DNA of 64,000 bases from Campylobacter coli (lineage in GTDB: Bacteria; Campylobacterota; Campylobacteria; Campylobacterales; Campylobacteraceae): the NCBI GenBank assembly GCA_039516895.1, contig CP154437.1, positions 186,001 through 250,000 on the forward strand, given 5' to 3'. The notes under the pieces are model-generated. The model was not told the origin of the DNA. It worked only from the letters and a program-made list of their open reading frames with translations, and made no database searches. Within the stretch, counting starts at the first letter, position 1. Each line of letters begins with the position of its first letter. Made by a program: the position numbers and the translations under genes. Positions 9,156 through 17,706 of this stretch are shown here, one piece after another.

Positions 9156-10694
9156 GTGCTTAGATGGTTTGTTTTGCTGTTTTTATTGTTTTTCAATCTT
9201 GAGGCTAAAATTCCAAAAGATACTTTAATCGTAGCTGTGGAAAATGAAATTTCAAGGATAAATCCTGCATATAGCGAGGATCATGATGCGGTGATTAATC
9301 TTGTATTTTCAGGACTTACGCGTTTTGATGAGCATATGAGCTTAAAGCCCGATTTGGCTACGTCGTGGGATGTTAGCAAGGATGGACTTAGCTATGATAT
9401 CTTTTTGCGTGAAGATGTTTTGTGGCACGATGGAGTGAAATTTAGTGCTGATGATGTTAAATTCAGTCTTGAAGCTTTTAAAAATCCTAAAAATAATTCT
9501 TCAGTTTATGTGAATTTTGAAGACATTAAAAGTATAGAAATTTTAAATCCTTATCATCTTAAAATCACGCTTTCTAAACCTTTTCCTGCATTTTTAGACG
9601 CTTTAAGTATAGGAATGCTTCCTAAGCATTTACTTAGTAATAAAGACTTAAATACTGCTTCTTTTAATCAAAATCCCATAGGCACAGGTCCTTATAAATT
9701 TGTAAAATGGAAAAAGGGTGAATATGTAGAGTTTAAAGCCAATGAGAATTTTTATCTTGCAAAAGTAAAAACTCCAAGGCTTATCATCAAACATATTTTT
9801 GATCCTTCAGTTGCAAGTGTAGAGCTTAAAAATGGCAAAATTGATGCGGCATTGATTGATGTTTCTTTATTGAATATTTTTAAAAAGGATGAAAATTTTA
9901 AGATTTTGCGTGAAAGATCTGCTGATTATAGAGCTTTAATGTTTAATTTAGATAATGAATTTTTAAAAGATATTCAAATAAGAAAGGCTTTAAATTATGC
10001 TGTTGATAAGCAAAGTATAGTTAAAAATCTTTTGCATGATTATGGTTTTGTAGCCAATCATCCTTTAGAGCGTTCGTGGGCGGATTCTAAAGCTTTTAAA
10101 ACTTATGAATACAATCCTAAAAAAGCCCAAGATTTGATTTTGGCTTTAGGTTTTAAGAAAAATGATGAGGGTATTTTTGAAAAAGATGGCAAGATTTTAG
10201 AATTTGAAATTTGGACTATGAGTAATGATCCTTTAAGGGTGAGTTTGGCAGGAATTTTGCAAAGTGAGTTTAAAAAAATAGGGGTTATAGCTAAGGTTGT
10301 GGCAAAGCCTGCGGGCAGTTTTGATTATTCTAAAGTAGATAGTTTTTTAGTGGGTTGGGGAAGTCCTTTAGATCCTGATTTTCACACCTTTAGAGTGTTT
10401 GAAAGTTCGCAAGATAGTGCCTTAAATAATGAGGGTTGGAATTTTGGACATTATCATGATAAAAAGGTAGATATAGCCTTGCAAAAAGCTAGAAATACTT
10501 TAAATTTGGAAGAGCGTAAAAAGTATTATAAAGAATTTATTGATGCTTTGTATGAAAATCCTCCTTTTATTTTTCTAACTTATCTTGATTTTGCCTTGGT
10601 TTATAATGCTAAGCTTGAGGGTATTAAAGCAAGAAATTTAGGCCATCATGGAGTAGGCTTTACTTGGAATATTTATGAGTGGAGTAAAAAATAG
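9156..10694 (+). CDS. nikZ: Nickel ABC transporter, periplasmic binding protein
   Basis: Family-5 solute-binding protein (oligopeptide/nickel type), exported to the periplasm. The GTG at 9156 with AAGGAG 8 bp upstream is chosen as the start because it places a clean signal sequence (LRWFVLLFLLFFNLEA) at the N-terminus; an in-frame extension to 9099 has no ribosome site. The mature part contains the SBP_bac_5 hallmarks LVFSGLTRFDEHMSLKPDLA, LREDVLWHDGVKFSADDVKF and IGTGPYKFVKW. It heads five genes with 1- to 8-bp overlaps. In C. jejuni NikZYXWV imports nickel for NiFe hydrogenase. Oligopeptide uptake would be the fallback call without that context. Confidence 0.88.
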   Translation: MLRWFVLLFLLFFNLEAKIPKDTLIVAVENEISRINPAYSEDHDAVINLVFSGLTRFDEHMSLKPDLATSWDVSKDGLSYDIFLREDVLWHDGVKFSADDVKFSLEAFKNPKNNSSVYVNFEDIKSIEILNPYHLKITLSKPFPAFLDALSIGMLPKHLLSNKDLNTASFNQNPIGTGPYKFVKWKKGEYVEFKANENFYLAKVKTPRLIIKHIFDPSVASVELKNGKIDAALIDVSLLNIFKKDENFKILRERSADYRALMFNLDNEFLKDIQIRKALNYAVDKQSIVKNLLHDYGFVANHPLERSWADSKAFKTYEYNPKKAQDLILALGFKKNDEGIFEKDGKILEFEIWTMSNDPLRVSLAGILQSEFKKIGVIAKVVAKPAGSFDYSKVDSFLVGWGSPLDPDFHTFRVFESSQDSALNNEGWNFGHYHDKKVDIALQKARNTLNLEERKKYYKEFIDALYENPPFIFLTYLDFALVYNAKLEGIKARNLGHHGVGFTWNIYEWSKK

Positions 10695-11638
10695 TGCTAA
10701 AACGCTTAGTTTTTAGTGTTTTTATCGCATTTTTTAGTACTTTTTTATGCTTTGTTTTGCTTTATTTTAGCAAAGGCAGTGTAGCGTATGCAAATAAAGT
10801 CAATTCTCAAAGCAAGGAATTGGTTCAAAGAATAGAAGCAAATTTAGGGCTGGATAAGCCCTTGCTAGAGCAGTATCAAATTTGGCTTTTTAAGGCTTTA
10901 AAAGGGGATTTGGGCGTTTCTTTTTTAAGCGGGGAAAGTGTTTTAAAGCTCATTAAAGAAAGGATGGCAAATACCTTGATTTTAAGCCTGAGTGCCTTAG
11001 TGCTTTTGTTTTTACTCAGTGTTTTTCTTGCTCTTTTGGGGCATTATTATAAAGAAAGTTTTATAGATAAATTAATCACTTTTTTAGCCTTTAATTTTTT
11101 TGCTTTACCACCTTTTGTTTTGGCTTTATTTTTTGTTTTGATTTTTGGAATTTTTTGGCAGGTTTTGCCTATAACAGGGACTAGTGATATAGGTTTTGAA
11201 GATGATTTTTTTAACCGTTTAGAACATCTTATTTTGCCTGTTTTAGTGCTCGTTTTATCTCATTTAGCTTTGTTTTTGCGCATAGCTAGAAATTGTATCA
11301 ATGAAACTTTTTCACAAATTTTTGTTCAAAATTTATACGCTAGAGCTTTAAGGGAAAAAGATATTTATTTTTTGGTTTTAAGATATTCTTTAAGCCCTAT
11401 TATAGCTTATTTTGGAGGCAGTGCTTTAAGCTTTATGATGGGAACTTATGTGGTTGAGAGTGTTTTTGCTTATGAGGGTCTTGGGAGTTTGCTTTTTGAA
11501 AGCATTCTTTTTAAAGATTTTCCTATGGCTTTGGCTTTGATATTTTTTAGTGTTTTACTTGCTGCTTTTTTTACATTTTTAAGTGATGTTTTTGCTTGGA
11601 TTTTAAATCCAAGATTAAAAAGGTTGAAATTTGTTTAA
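10694..11638 (+). CDS. nikY: Nickel ABC transporter, permease 1
   Basis: A 314-residue inner-membrane permease of the DppB/NikB type. About six hydrophobic segments are seen and the LGLDKPLLEQYQIWLFKALK loop and GDLGVSF motif near residues 60-80 are typical. The EAA-like coupling loop around residue 220 (YARALREKDI) contacts the ATPase. It overlaps nikZ by one base and nikX by 8, indicating translational coupling. The GTG start at 10694 is enforced by that overlap. Confidence 0.87.
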   Translation: MLKRLVFSVFIAFFSTFLCFVLLYFSKGSVAYANKVNSQSKELVQRIEANLGLDKPLLEQYQIWLFKALKGDLGVSFLSGESVLKLIKERMANTLILSLSALVLLFLLSVFLALLGHYYKESFIDKLITFLAFNFFALPPFVLALFFVLIFGIFWQVLPITGTSDIGFEDDFFNRLEHLILPVLVLVLSHLALFLRIARNCINETFSQIFVQNLYARALREKDIYFLVLRYSLSPIIAYFGGSALSFMMGTYVVESVFAYEGLGSLLFESILFKDFPMALALIFFSVLLAAFFTFLSDVFAWILNPRLKRLKFV

Positions 11639-12419
11639 GATAATACTTTTTCTTACGCCTTTAATGTTTTTGATTTTAGGTGCTTTGTTTGCGCCTTTAT
11701 TGGCTCCTTTTGATGTTTTAGAAAGTCATTTAAATCATTTGCACCAAGCTCCTAATTTGACTTATTATCTAGGGACTGATTTTTTAGGCAGAGATGTATT
11801 TTCGCGTTTGCTTTTTGCTTTGAGAATCTCTTTATTTATAGGAATTTGTAGTTCTTTTTTGTCTATATTTTTTGCTCTTTTTTATTTATTTTTAGCAAGA
11901 TGTTTTTTTTATACTTTTTGGATGCGAATTTTAGATCTTTTTTTAGCTTTGCCTGCTTTTTTATTGATGATGTTTTTTCAAAGTTTTGTGGGTGTAAATA
12001 TATTTTTAATGATTTTTTTAATCGCTTTAGTGCATTGGCCTTTTATAGCAAGGATTATAGAAAGCGAGCTAAAAAGATTAGAAAATTTAGACTTTTATAA
12101 AGCAAGTATGGTGCTAGGAAGGACTAAATTTAGAGCTTTTTTTAAGGATTTATTGCCAGCTTTAAAATCTTTAATATTTGTTCTTTTTGTATTTAATATC
12201 ATTCATGCCATAGCTACTGAAGCGACTTTGAGTTTTTTTGGCTTAGGACTTGGTTTTAATATACCGACTTTAGGAACCTTGTTAAACGAATCTTCAAAAG
12301 CTATTTTTATAGGTGCTTGGTGGATGATATTGTTTCCACTTTTAGCTCTTATGTTTTTATTCTTACCCCTTTTATGGCTTGGAAATTATTTGCAAAAAAT
12401 CGGTGGAGTAAGATCTTGA
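11631..12419 (+). CDS. nikX: Nickel ABC transporter, permease 2
   Basis: A 262-residue DppC/NikC-type permease. The N-terminal APFDVLESHLNHLHQAPN and LGTDFLGRDVFSRLLFALR (residues about 45-64) are the signature of this family, and the EAA loop FYKASMVLGRTKFRAFFKDLLP near residue 150 is visible. It is somewhat shorter than typical NikC (about 275). It overlaps nikY by 8 bp and nikW by 4 bp. Confidence 0.87.
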   Translation: MFKIILFLTPLMFLILGALFAPLLAPFDVLESHLNHLHQAPNLTYYLGTDFLGRDVFSRLLFALRISLFIGICSSFLSIFFALFYLFLARCFFYTFWMRILDLFLALPAFLLMMFFQSFVGVNIFLMIFLIALVHWPFIARIIESELKRLENLDFYKASMVLGRTKFRAFFKDLLPALKSLIFVLFVFNIIHAIATEATLSFFGLGLGFNIPTLGTLLNESSKAIFIGAWWMILFPLLALMFLFLPLLWLGNYLQKIGGVRS

Positions 12420-13126
12420 AAGTAAGAAATTTAAGCTTAAAATTAAATCAAAAAAAGATCTTTGAAAATATAAGTTTTGATATTAAAATAGCTAAGAGTT
12501 TGATGATTGTGGGTGAGAGTGGGGTTGGAAAAAGTCTTTTGGGAAAATCCTTAATCAGACTGCTTGATTCTAAATTTGAAATCAACGCAGATGAATGGAG
12601 CTTTAATGAAGTTTCTGTTCTAAATTTAAATCAAAACGAGCTTCGTGCATTTCGTTCTAAAGTCGGACTTGTTTTACAAGATGCAGAGCTTAGTCTTTAT
12701 CCGTATTTGGACATAGGAAATTTATTTCATCTTATTTTAAAAACTCATACGAAATTAAATCAAAAAGACTATAAAAGATATGCTTTTGATTTACTTAAAA
12801 AATTAGGCTTTGATGATATAGATTTATTGTGGCATTCTTATGCAAATGAGTTAAGTTTGGGTATGGCAAGAAGAGTGAGTTTGGCTCTAGCTTTATTGAG
12901 CAAGCCTCAAATTTTAATTTGTGATGAGATTACAGCTTCTTTAGATAAAGAAAATGTGCAAAAAATCATTCAAATATTAAAAGAGTTAAAAAATACTTTA
13001 GGCTTAGTTTGTATCACGCATGATTTAAATTTAGTCAATTCTTTAGCAGATGAGGTGCTTTTTTTAGAAAAAAATCAAGCACAGCTTTTTAAAGCAGATG
13101 AATTTTTAAGGATTTATCATGCTTGA
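12416..13126 (+). CDS. nikW: Nickel ABC transporter, ATPase 1
   Basis: A 236-residue ABC ATPase. The start is taken as TTG at 12416, which overlaps the nikX TGA and has GGAG about 8 bp upstream; the open frame extends further upstream inside nikX, but the ATPase fold starts here with KVRNLSLKL. Walker A is VGESGVGKS (near residue 33), the signature is ELSLGMARRVSLALAL and Walker B ILICDEITASLD. The signature LSLGM departs from canonical LSGGQ, which is tolerated in this family. It overlaps nikV by 8 bp. Confidence 0.85.
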   Translation: MKVRNLSLKLNQKKIFENISFDIKIAKSLMIVGESGVGKSLLGKSLIRLLDSKFEINADEWSFNEVSVLNLNQNELRAFRSKVGLVLQDAELSLYPYLDIGNLFHLILKTHTKLNQKDYKRYAFDLLKKLGFDDIDLLWHSYANELSLGMARRVSLALALLSKPQILICDEITASLDKENVQKIIQILKELKNTLGLVCITHDLNLVNSLADEVLFLEKNQAQLFKADEFLRIYHA

Positions 13127-13784
13127 AGTTAAAAATTTAGGTAAATTTTACGAGTTTAAAAAACATTGGTATTTAAAAAAAGAAAAACATTTGATTTTTG
13201 AAAATGTCAATTTTTCTTTAAAAGAGAATGAAAATTTGATGATTTTGGGGCAAAGTGGCGCAGGAAAAAGCACTTTAGCTAGGATACTTTGTTTTTTAGA
13301 AAACCCAAGTTTTGGTGAAGTTATATATAAAAATTTAAATCCCCAGAAGCTCGATAAAACAAAACAAAGACTTTTAAGAAAAGAAATTCAGTATTGTTTT
13401 CAGGATCAAAAAGCAGCCTTAAACCCCTATAAAAAAATCAAAAATCTTATCCAAGATGGTCTAGAAAATTTCAATATAAAAAAAGAGCAAGAAAAGATTT
13501 TAGAATTTTTTGATTGCTTTAATTTAAAAAAACAAATTTTAGAACAAAAACCCTATGAGTTAAGTGGAGGAGAGGCTACTCGGGTGGGACTTATCCGTGC
13601 TTTGATCTTAGAGCCAAGATTGCTTATTTTAGATGAAATTACTTCCAGTCTTGATGTAAAAAATTCAAAAGAAATCTTAAATTTTTTACATCATTATCAG
13701 CAAGAAAATTTGATTTCTTATATTTTTATCACTCATCAAGATGAGTTTTTTGTTAACTTTAAGTGTAAAAAAATGAAACTTTAA
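13119..13784 (+). CDS. nikV: Nickel ABC transporter, ATPase 2
   Basis: A 221-residue ABC ATPase that pairs with NikW. Walker A LGQSGAGKST lies near residue 43, the signature LSGGEATRVGL near 145 and Walker B LLILDEITSSLD near 166, with the switch His in FITHQDEFF. Last gene of the nik cluster; 115 bp of noncoding DNA separate it from nuoA. Confidence 0.87.
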   Translation: MLEVKNLGKFYEFKKHWYLKKEKHLIFENVNFSLKENENLMILGQSGAGKSTLARILCFLENPSFGEVIYKNLNPQKLDKTKQRLLRKEIQYCFQDQKAALNPYKKIKNLIQDGLENFNIKKEQEKILEFFDCFNLKKQILEQKPYELSGGEATRVGLIRALILEPRLLILDEITSSLDVKNSKEILNFLHHYQQENLISYIFITHQDEFFVNFKCKKMKL

Positions 13785-13827
13785 ACAATATTTATTCTTA
13801 TTAAGTTTCAATATAGAAAGTTTAGAG

Positions 13828-13833
13828 TAAAAT
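13828..13833 (+). promoter_or_regulatory. Candidate -10 element of the nuo operon
   Basis: TAAAAT lies 67 bp upstream of the nuoA ATG in the 115-bp gap between nikV and nuoA. The AT-rich context fits a Campylobacter sigma-70 promoter, but no convincing -35 is present, so this is only the best candidate. A strong AAAGGAG ribosome site precedes nuoA. Confidence 0.4.
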
Positions 13834-13899
13834 AGAACAGAGTGTAAATTTTAATTTTTGTTGTGAAGTGATTCAAAGTGTTTAAAAAAAGGAGAAAAA

Positions 13900-14289
13900 A
13901 TGTCCCACATTGATGCTTCGCATCCTTATTTCGGTATATTTTTAATGTTAGTGCTAGCTAGTGTTATTTTTTTTGGATTGGTTTTTTTAGCTTCTAAAAT
14001 CGGTAATAATTTTGCTGCAAAAAATCGTAAAAAACTAGGACTTGGAATTTATGAATGTGGTCCAATTCCAGTAAAACAAGCTAATAAGATTAATTCCCAA
14101 TTCTTCATCGTAGCTTTGATTTTTATTCTTTTAGATATAGAAGTGGTGTTTTTATTTCCTTGGGCTTTGATTTTTAAAGATTTAGGATGGTTTGGGCTTT
14201 TAGAAGTATTTGTTTTTATTTTACTTTTAGGGGTTGGATTTTTATATGCTTATAAAAAAGGAGCGTTTGCATGGCAGAGCATCAAGTAA
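13900..14289 (+). CDS. nuoA: Complex I subunit NuoA
   Basis: Small membrane subunit at the junction between the peripheral arm and membrane arm of Complex I. The 129 residues show three membrane helices and the conserved loop [20 protein letters not shown] (about residues 47-66) that carries the quinone-site-proximal segment, then [18 protein letters not shown]. First gene of a 14-gene operon; its end overlaps nuoB by 19 bp. Confidence 0.95.
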   Translation: MSHIDASHPYFGIFLMLVLASVIFFGLVFLASKIGNNFAAKNRKKLGLGIYECGPIPVKQANKINSQFFIVALIFILLDIEVVFLFPWALIFKDLGWFGLLEVFVFILLLGVGFLYAYKKGAFAWQSIK

Positions 14290-14774
14290 ATTATGCCAGT
14301 GGTTTGCCAGTGGTTTTAACAAGCGTAGATAAGCTTGTTCAATGGGGGAGAAGTAATTCTTTGTGGGCTTTATCCTACGGACTCGCCTGTTGCGCGATTG
14401 AGATGATGGCAGCAGGGGGATCAAGATATGATTTTGATAGATTTGGAACGATTTTTAGAGCTTCTCCGCGTCATAGTGAAGTGATGATCATCGCAGGGAC
14501 TTTATGTAAGAAACACGCTGAATTTACAAGAAGGCTATATGATCAAATGCCTGATCCTAAATGGGTGATTTCTATGGGAAGCTGTGCAAATACAGGGGGT
14601 ATGTTTAATACTTATTCTACGGTTCAAGGTGTAGACAGGATCATTCCAGTTGATATTTATGTGCCAGGCTGTGCTCCGCGCCCTGAAAGTTTTCAGTTTG
14701 CTTTGATGATTTTGCAGAAAAAAATCCGAAAAGAAAAAGCCAGTCGCAAAATGGCTCCAAAAAGGTTGGTGTGA
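14271..14774 (+). CDS. nuoB: Complex I subunit NuoB (cluster N2)
   Basis: A 167-residue subunit that holds the terminal 4Fe-4S cluster N2, which reduces the quinone. The tandem cysteines are seen in [10 protein letters not shown], with further ligands in MGSCANTGG and [10 protein letters not shown]. Overlaps nuoA by 19 bp and its TGA is contained in the nuoC start (TGATG). Confidence 0.96.
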   Translation: MAEHQVNYASGLPVVLTSVDKLVQWGRSNSLWALSYGLACCAIEMMAAGGSRYDFDRFGTIFRASPRHSEVMIIAGTLCKKHAEFTRRLYDQMPDPKWVISMGSCANTGGMFNTYSTVQGVDRIIPVDIYVPGCAPRPESFQFALMILQKKIRKEKASRKMAPKRLV

Positions 14775-15565
14775 TGAGAAAATATAGCGATAAAAAAAAT
14801 GCCCAACTGCAAAATTATTATAAAGACAGATTTTATCATGCACCCCATACTCAAAAATTAGATGTTAATGAGAGTGTATTTAAGCAAGATTATGAGGTTT
14901 TAAAAACAGAAGTTGATATTGTAAATTCTTTTATAGAACTTGATTTTTGGGTGATAGAAATTAAAAAAGAAGACAATGTTAAAACCCTACAAATGCTTCA
15001 AACCTTAGGATATTTAAATTTTACAGAAGCAAGTGCTATTGATTTTGTAGCCGATAAAAATGGTTTTGAAGTATTTTACCAGCTTTTAAATTTAGAAAAA
15101 AGATTAAGGGTGCGTGTTAGAACTTTTGTGGGTGTAAAAGAACGCTTACAAAGCGTAGCGCATATTTTTAAAGGTGCAAATTGGAGCGAAAGAGAAATTT
15201 ATGATATGTTTGGAATTTTTATCATAAATCATCCTAATTTAAAGCGTATTTTAATGCCTGATGATTGGTATGGCCATCCTCTTTTAAAAACCTATCCTTT
15301 GAAAGGAGATGAATTTGCACAGTGGTATGAAATCGATAAAATTTTTGGTAAAGAATACCGCGAAATCGTAGGAGCCGAGCAAAGAGATCCAGGTTTTGCA
15401 GATGATAAAGATACACTCAATTTTGCAAGATTGTATCATGAAGTACCAAAAGGTGGATCTAGAAAAGAGGTATCTTTTAAACAAGAATACCAAGAAGATG
15501 GAGGCGTTGCTTTTGTAAAAAAAGTCAAACGCGACGAAGCAAAAATTTTAGACAAAAGGCGTTAA
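14774..15565 (+). CDS. nuoC: Complex I subunit NuoC
   Basis: A 30-kDa-type subunit of the peripheral arm. I start it at the ATG at 14774, which shares bases with the nuoB stop, rather than the preceding GTG. The family signature NWSEREIYDMFGIFIINHPN occurs near residues 137-156, followed by LKRILMPDDWYGHPLLKTYP. The C-terminal tail (residues about 215-263) is charged and less conserved. nuoC is separate from nuoD, not fused as in E. coli. Confidence 0.95.
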   Translation: MRKYSDKKNAQLQNYYKDRFYHAPHTQKLDVNESVFKQDYEVLKTEVDIVNSFIELDFWVIEIKKEDNVKTLQMLQTLGYLNFTEASAIDFVADKNGFEVFYQLLNLEKRLRVRVRTFVGVKERLQSVAHIFKGANWSEREIYDMFGIFIINHPNLKRILMPDDWYGHPLLKTYPLKGDEFAQWYEIDKIFGKEYREIVGAEQRDPGFADDKDTLNFARLYHEVPKGGSRKEVSFKQEYQEDGGVAFVKKVKRDEAKILDKRR

Positions 15566-15566
15566 G

Positions 15567-16793
15567 ATGCAAATTCCTAGCAAGTTAAAACCTTATTATG
15601 AAAATATAGCTTTTGAGCAAGAAGACTCAAAAATGATTATTAATTTAGGACCACAACACCCTTCAGCGCATGGAAATTTACGCCTTATTTTAGAACTTGA
15701 TGGAGAGCAGGTTGTAAAAGCGCGCCCTACCATAGGCTATATGCATCGTGGTATGGAAAAGATGGCTGAAAATATGATATATCAAGAGTTTATCCCGACA
15801 ACTGATAGGATGGATTATATCGCTGCTTCGGCTAATAATTATGCTTATTGCGCAGCCGTTGAAAAGCTTTGTGGTTTAGAAATTCCACGCCGTGCAGCAG
15901 TGATAAGAATGATACTTTTAGAGCTTAATCGCATCGCATCGCATTTGCTTTGGCTTGCAACTCACGCGCTTGATATTGGGGCGATGAGCGTATTTTTGTA
16001 TTGTTTTAGAGAGCGCGAGTATGTTTTGGATTTGATAGAAAAATATTGTGGGGCAAGACTTACACATTCTTCTATGAGAATAGGTGGAGTTATGCTTGAT
16101 TTGCCTGAAGGTTTTTTAAACGAGCTTTTGGCATTTTGCGATAAATTTCCTAAAGATATCGCTGATTATGAAGCTTTATTAGATGATAATAGAATTTGGC
16201 GCCTAAGAACTGAAAATGTAGGCGTCGTAAGCAAAGAACAGGCGATGAATTGGGGCTGTACAGGGGTGATGTTAAGAGGAAGTGGCGTAAGATATGATAT
16301 ACGCAAGGAAGAGCCTTATTTGCTTTATAATGAAATAGACTTTGGCGTGCCTTATGCAACTCAAGGAGATTCTTATGCTAGATATAAAGTTTATATGCAA
16401 GAATTTCGCGAAAGTCTTAAAATACTTAGACAATGTGCCGCGCTTTACAAAGATACTCCGCCTGAAATTTTGGCCAATCATCCTGAATATGTCAGCAGTT
16501 CAAAAGAGCAAATTTTAACGCAAAATTATTCTTTAATGCAGCATTTTGTACTTATAACTCAAGGTTTAAAACCTCCAAAGGGTGAAGTTTATGTGCCAAC
16601 TGAAAGTCCTAAGGGCGAGCTTGGATTTTTTATCCATAGTGATGGTACGGGAAGGCCTTATCGTTTAAAGGCTAGAACGCCTAGTTATTGGCATTGTGCA
16701 TTTTTTGAAGAAATGCTTGTGGGGACTTATTTGGCTGATGTTGTGGCCATTATGGGAAATGTAAATATAGTTTTAGGTGAGATAGATCGATGA
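15567..16793 (+). CDS. nuoD: Complex I subunit NuoD
   Basis: The 49-kDa-type subunit of 408 residues, related to the large subunit of NiFe hydrogenases and forming the quinone pocket with NuoB. Signatures include LGPQHPSAHGNLRL near residues 27-40, GYMHRGMEKM, and the C-terminal APSYWH/IMGNVNIVLGEIDR type end (TPSYWHCAFF; MGNVNIVLGEIDR). One base separates it from nuoC and its stop overlaps the next start (ATGA). Confidence 0.96.
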   Translation: MQIPSKLKPYYENIAFEQEDSKMIINLGPQHPSAHGNLRLILELDGEQVVKARPTIGYMHRGMEKMAENMIYQEFIPTTDRMDYIAASANNYAYCAAVEKLCGLEIPRRAAVIRMILLELNRIASHLLWLATHALDIGAMSVFLYCFREREYVLDLIEKYCGARLTHSSMRIGGVMLDLPEGFLNELLAFCDKFPKDIADYEALLDDNRIWRLRTENVGVVSKEQAMNWGCTGVMLRGSGVRYDIRKEEPYLLYNEIDFGVPYATQGDSYARYKVYMQEFRESLKILRQCAALYKDTPPEILANHPEYVSSSKEQILTQNYSLMQHFVLITQGLKPPKGEVYVPTESPKGELGFFIHSDGTGRPYRLKARTPSYWHCAFFEEMLVGTYLADVVAIMGNVNIVLGEIDR

Positions 16794-17017
16794 GAAGAGT
16801 GGATTTAAGAAAGAGTAAAGAGCTTTTTGAAGATTTAGCACAAATCATAAAAGAAGCTCAAAAAGGAGAAGTTTTGGTGGTGCTTTTTGAAATCGGTGAC
16901 TTTTCACCCGTAGAGAAAAGCTTCTCTTTTGTTAAAGAGCAAGGCTGTGAGCTTTTAAATTCCTTGAAATTTAATCAAGTGGATTGGACTATAGTGATTA
17001 AAAAGGAAAGCGTATGA
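16790..17017 (+). CDS. Small Complex I-associated protein in the NuoE position
   Basis: A 75-residue protein in the slot where nuoE lies in other bacteria (equivalent of Cj1575c). It has no cysteines in the NuoE 2Fe-2S pattern; only one Cys is present (EQGCELLNS). It therefore cannot carry the N1a cluster. The sequence is charged at the N-terminus (RRVDLRKSKELFEDL) and ends in a beta-rich part (DWTIVIKKES). In C. jejuni this and the next protein replace the NADH-dehydrogenase module, and the complex is thought to accept electrons from flavodoxin. It starts within the stop of nuoD and its stop overlaps the next start. Confidence 0.85.
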   Translation: MRRVDLRKSKELFEDLAQIIKEAQKGEVLVVLFEIGDFSPVEKSFSFVKEQGCELLNSLKFNQVDWTIVIKKESV

Positions 17018-17706
17018 GTTACGAAAGAGCGCTTTGTTTTGTGGATATGCTAAGTCTTAAAAATAAAATTTTATGTGAAAAAATTCAAGGTGAAAATATT
17101 TATATTTCTTGCCTTGAAGATAAGAATTTAAATGCGAAATTTTATAAATGTGAAATTGCGAGTTTGAGTTATGTTTTAGCTTTGCTTTGCAAGATGAGCG
17201 AAATGGATAATTTTCAAGACTTAGATGAGGGATATTTGAGTGCAGAATCTTGTTTTGGTGAAGAAGAGGCGAGTGAAATTTTAGATTTTTTAGAAAATGC
17301 AAAATACTTAATTGTAGATGAAAATATTAATTTTTACAAAGACAGTGAAAATATCAAATATTTTCTAAATTTTCTAAGCCAAAAATACAAACTTAAAATT
17401 TTAGATAGTAGTGAAAAAGAATGTGATTTTAAAAATACAAAATTGAGTACCTTACAAGAGCTTGATAGTTATGATGGCTTGGTGCTTTTTAGAGCAAATT
17501 TAAAAGATGATAATTTACATTGTTCTAAGCAATTTTTGCAAATTGCAAAATGTAAAGATAAAAGTGAAGTTGAAGTTTTGGCTAAAGATTTTAGCTTTAA
17601 AACTACACTTTGTTTGGATGAAAATTTGCAGGGCACTATAGCCTTTTTAAATTACGATCATCAAGGTTTTGATTTTACTCCAATTCGCATAAAGGAAGCA
17701 AAATGA
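17014..17706 (+). CDS. Complex I-associated protein in the NuoF position
   Basis: A 230-residue protein occupying the nuoF position (equivalent of Cj1574c). It has neither the FMN/NADH-binding glycine-rich loop nor the C-terminal 4Fe-4S motif of NuoF; its cysteines are scattered. Visible composition is Asp/Glu/Lys-rich with alternating hydrophobic segments, and I recognise no domain. Location between the 75-residue protein and nuoG, with 4-bp overlaps on both sides, argues strongly that it is part of the modified Complex I electron-input module. Confidence 0.85.
   Translation: MSYERALCFVDMLSLKNKILCEKIQGENIYISCLEDKNLNAKFYKCEIASLSYVLALLCKMSEMDNFQDLDEGYLSAESCFGEEEASEILDFLENAKYLIVDENINFYKDSENIKYFLNFLSQKYKLKILDSSEKECDFKNTKLSTLQELDSYDGLVLFRANLKDDNLHCSKQFLQIAKCKDKSEVEVLAKDFSFKTTLCLDENLQGTIAFLNYDHQGFDFTPIRIKEAK

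Noticed and set aside
12317-12415. N-terminal extension of nikW inside nikX
   Set aside because: The extension has no ribosome site and does not belong to the ABC ATPase fold; the TTG at 12416 overlaps the nikX stop with GGAG upstream.
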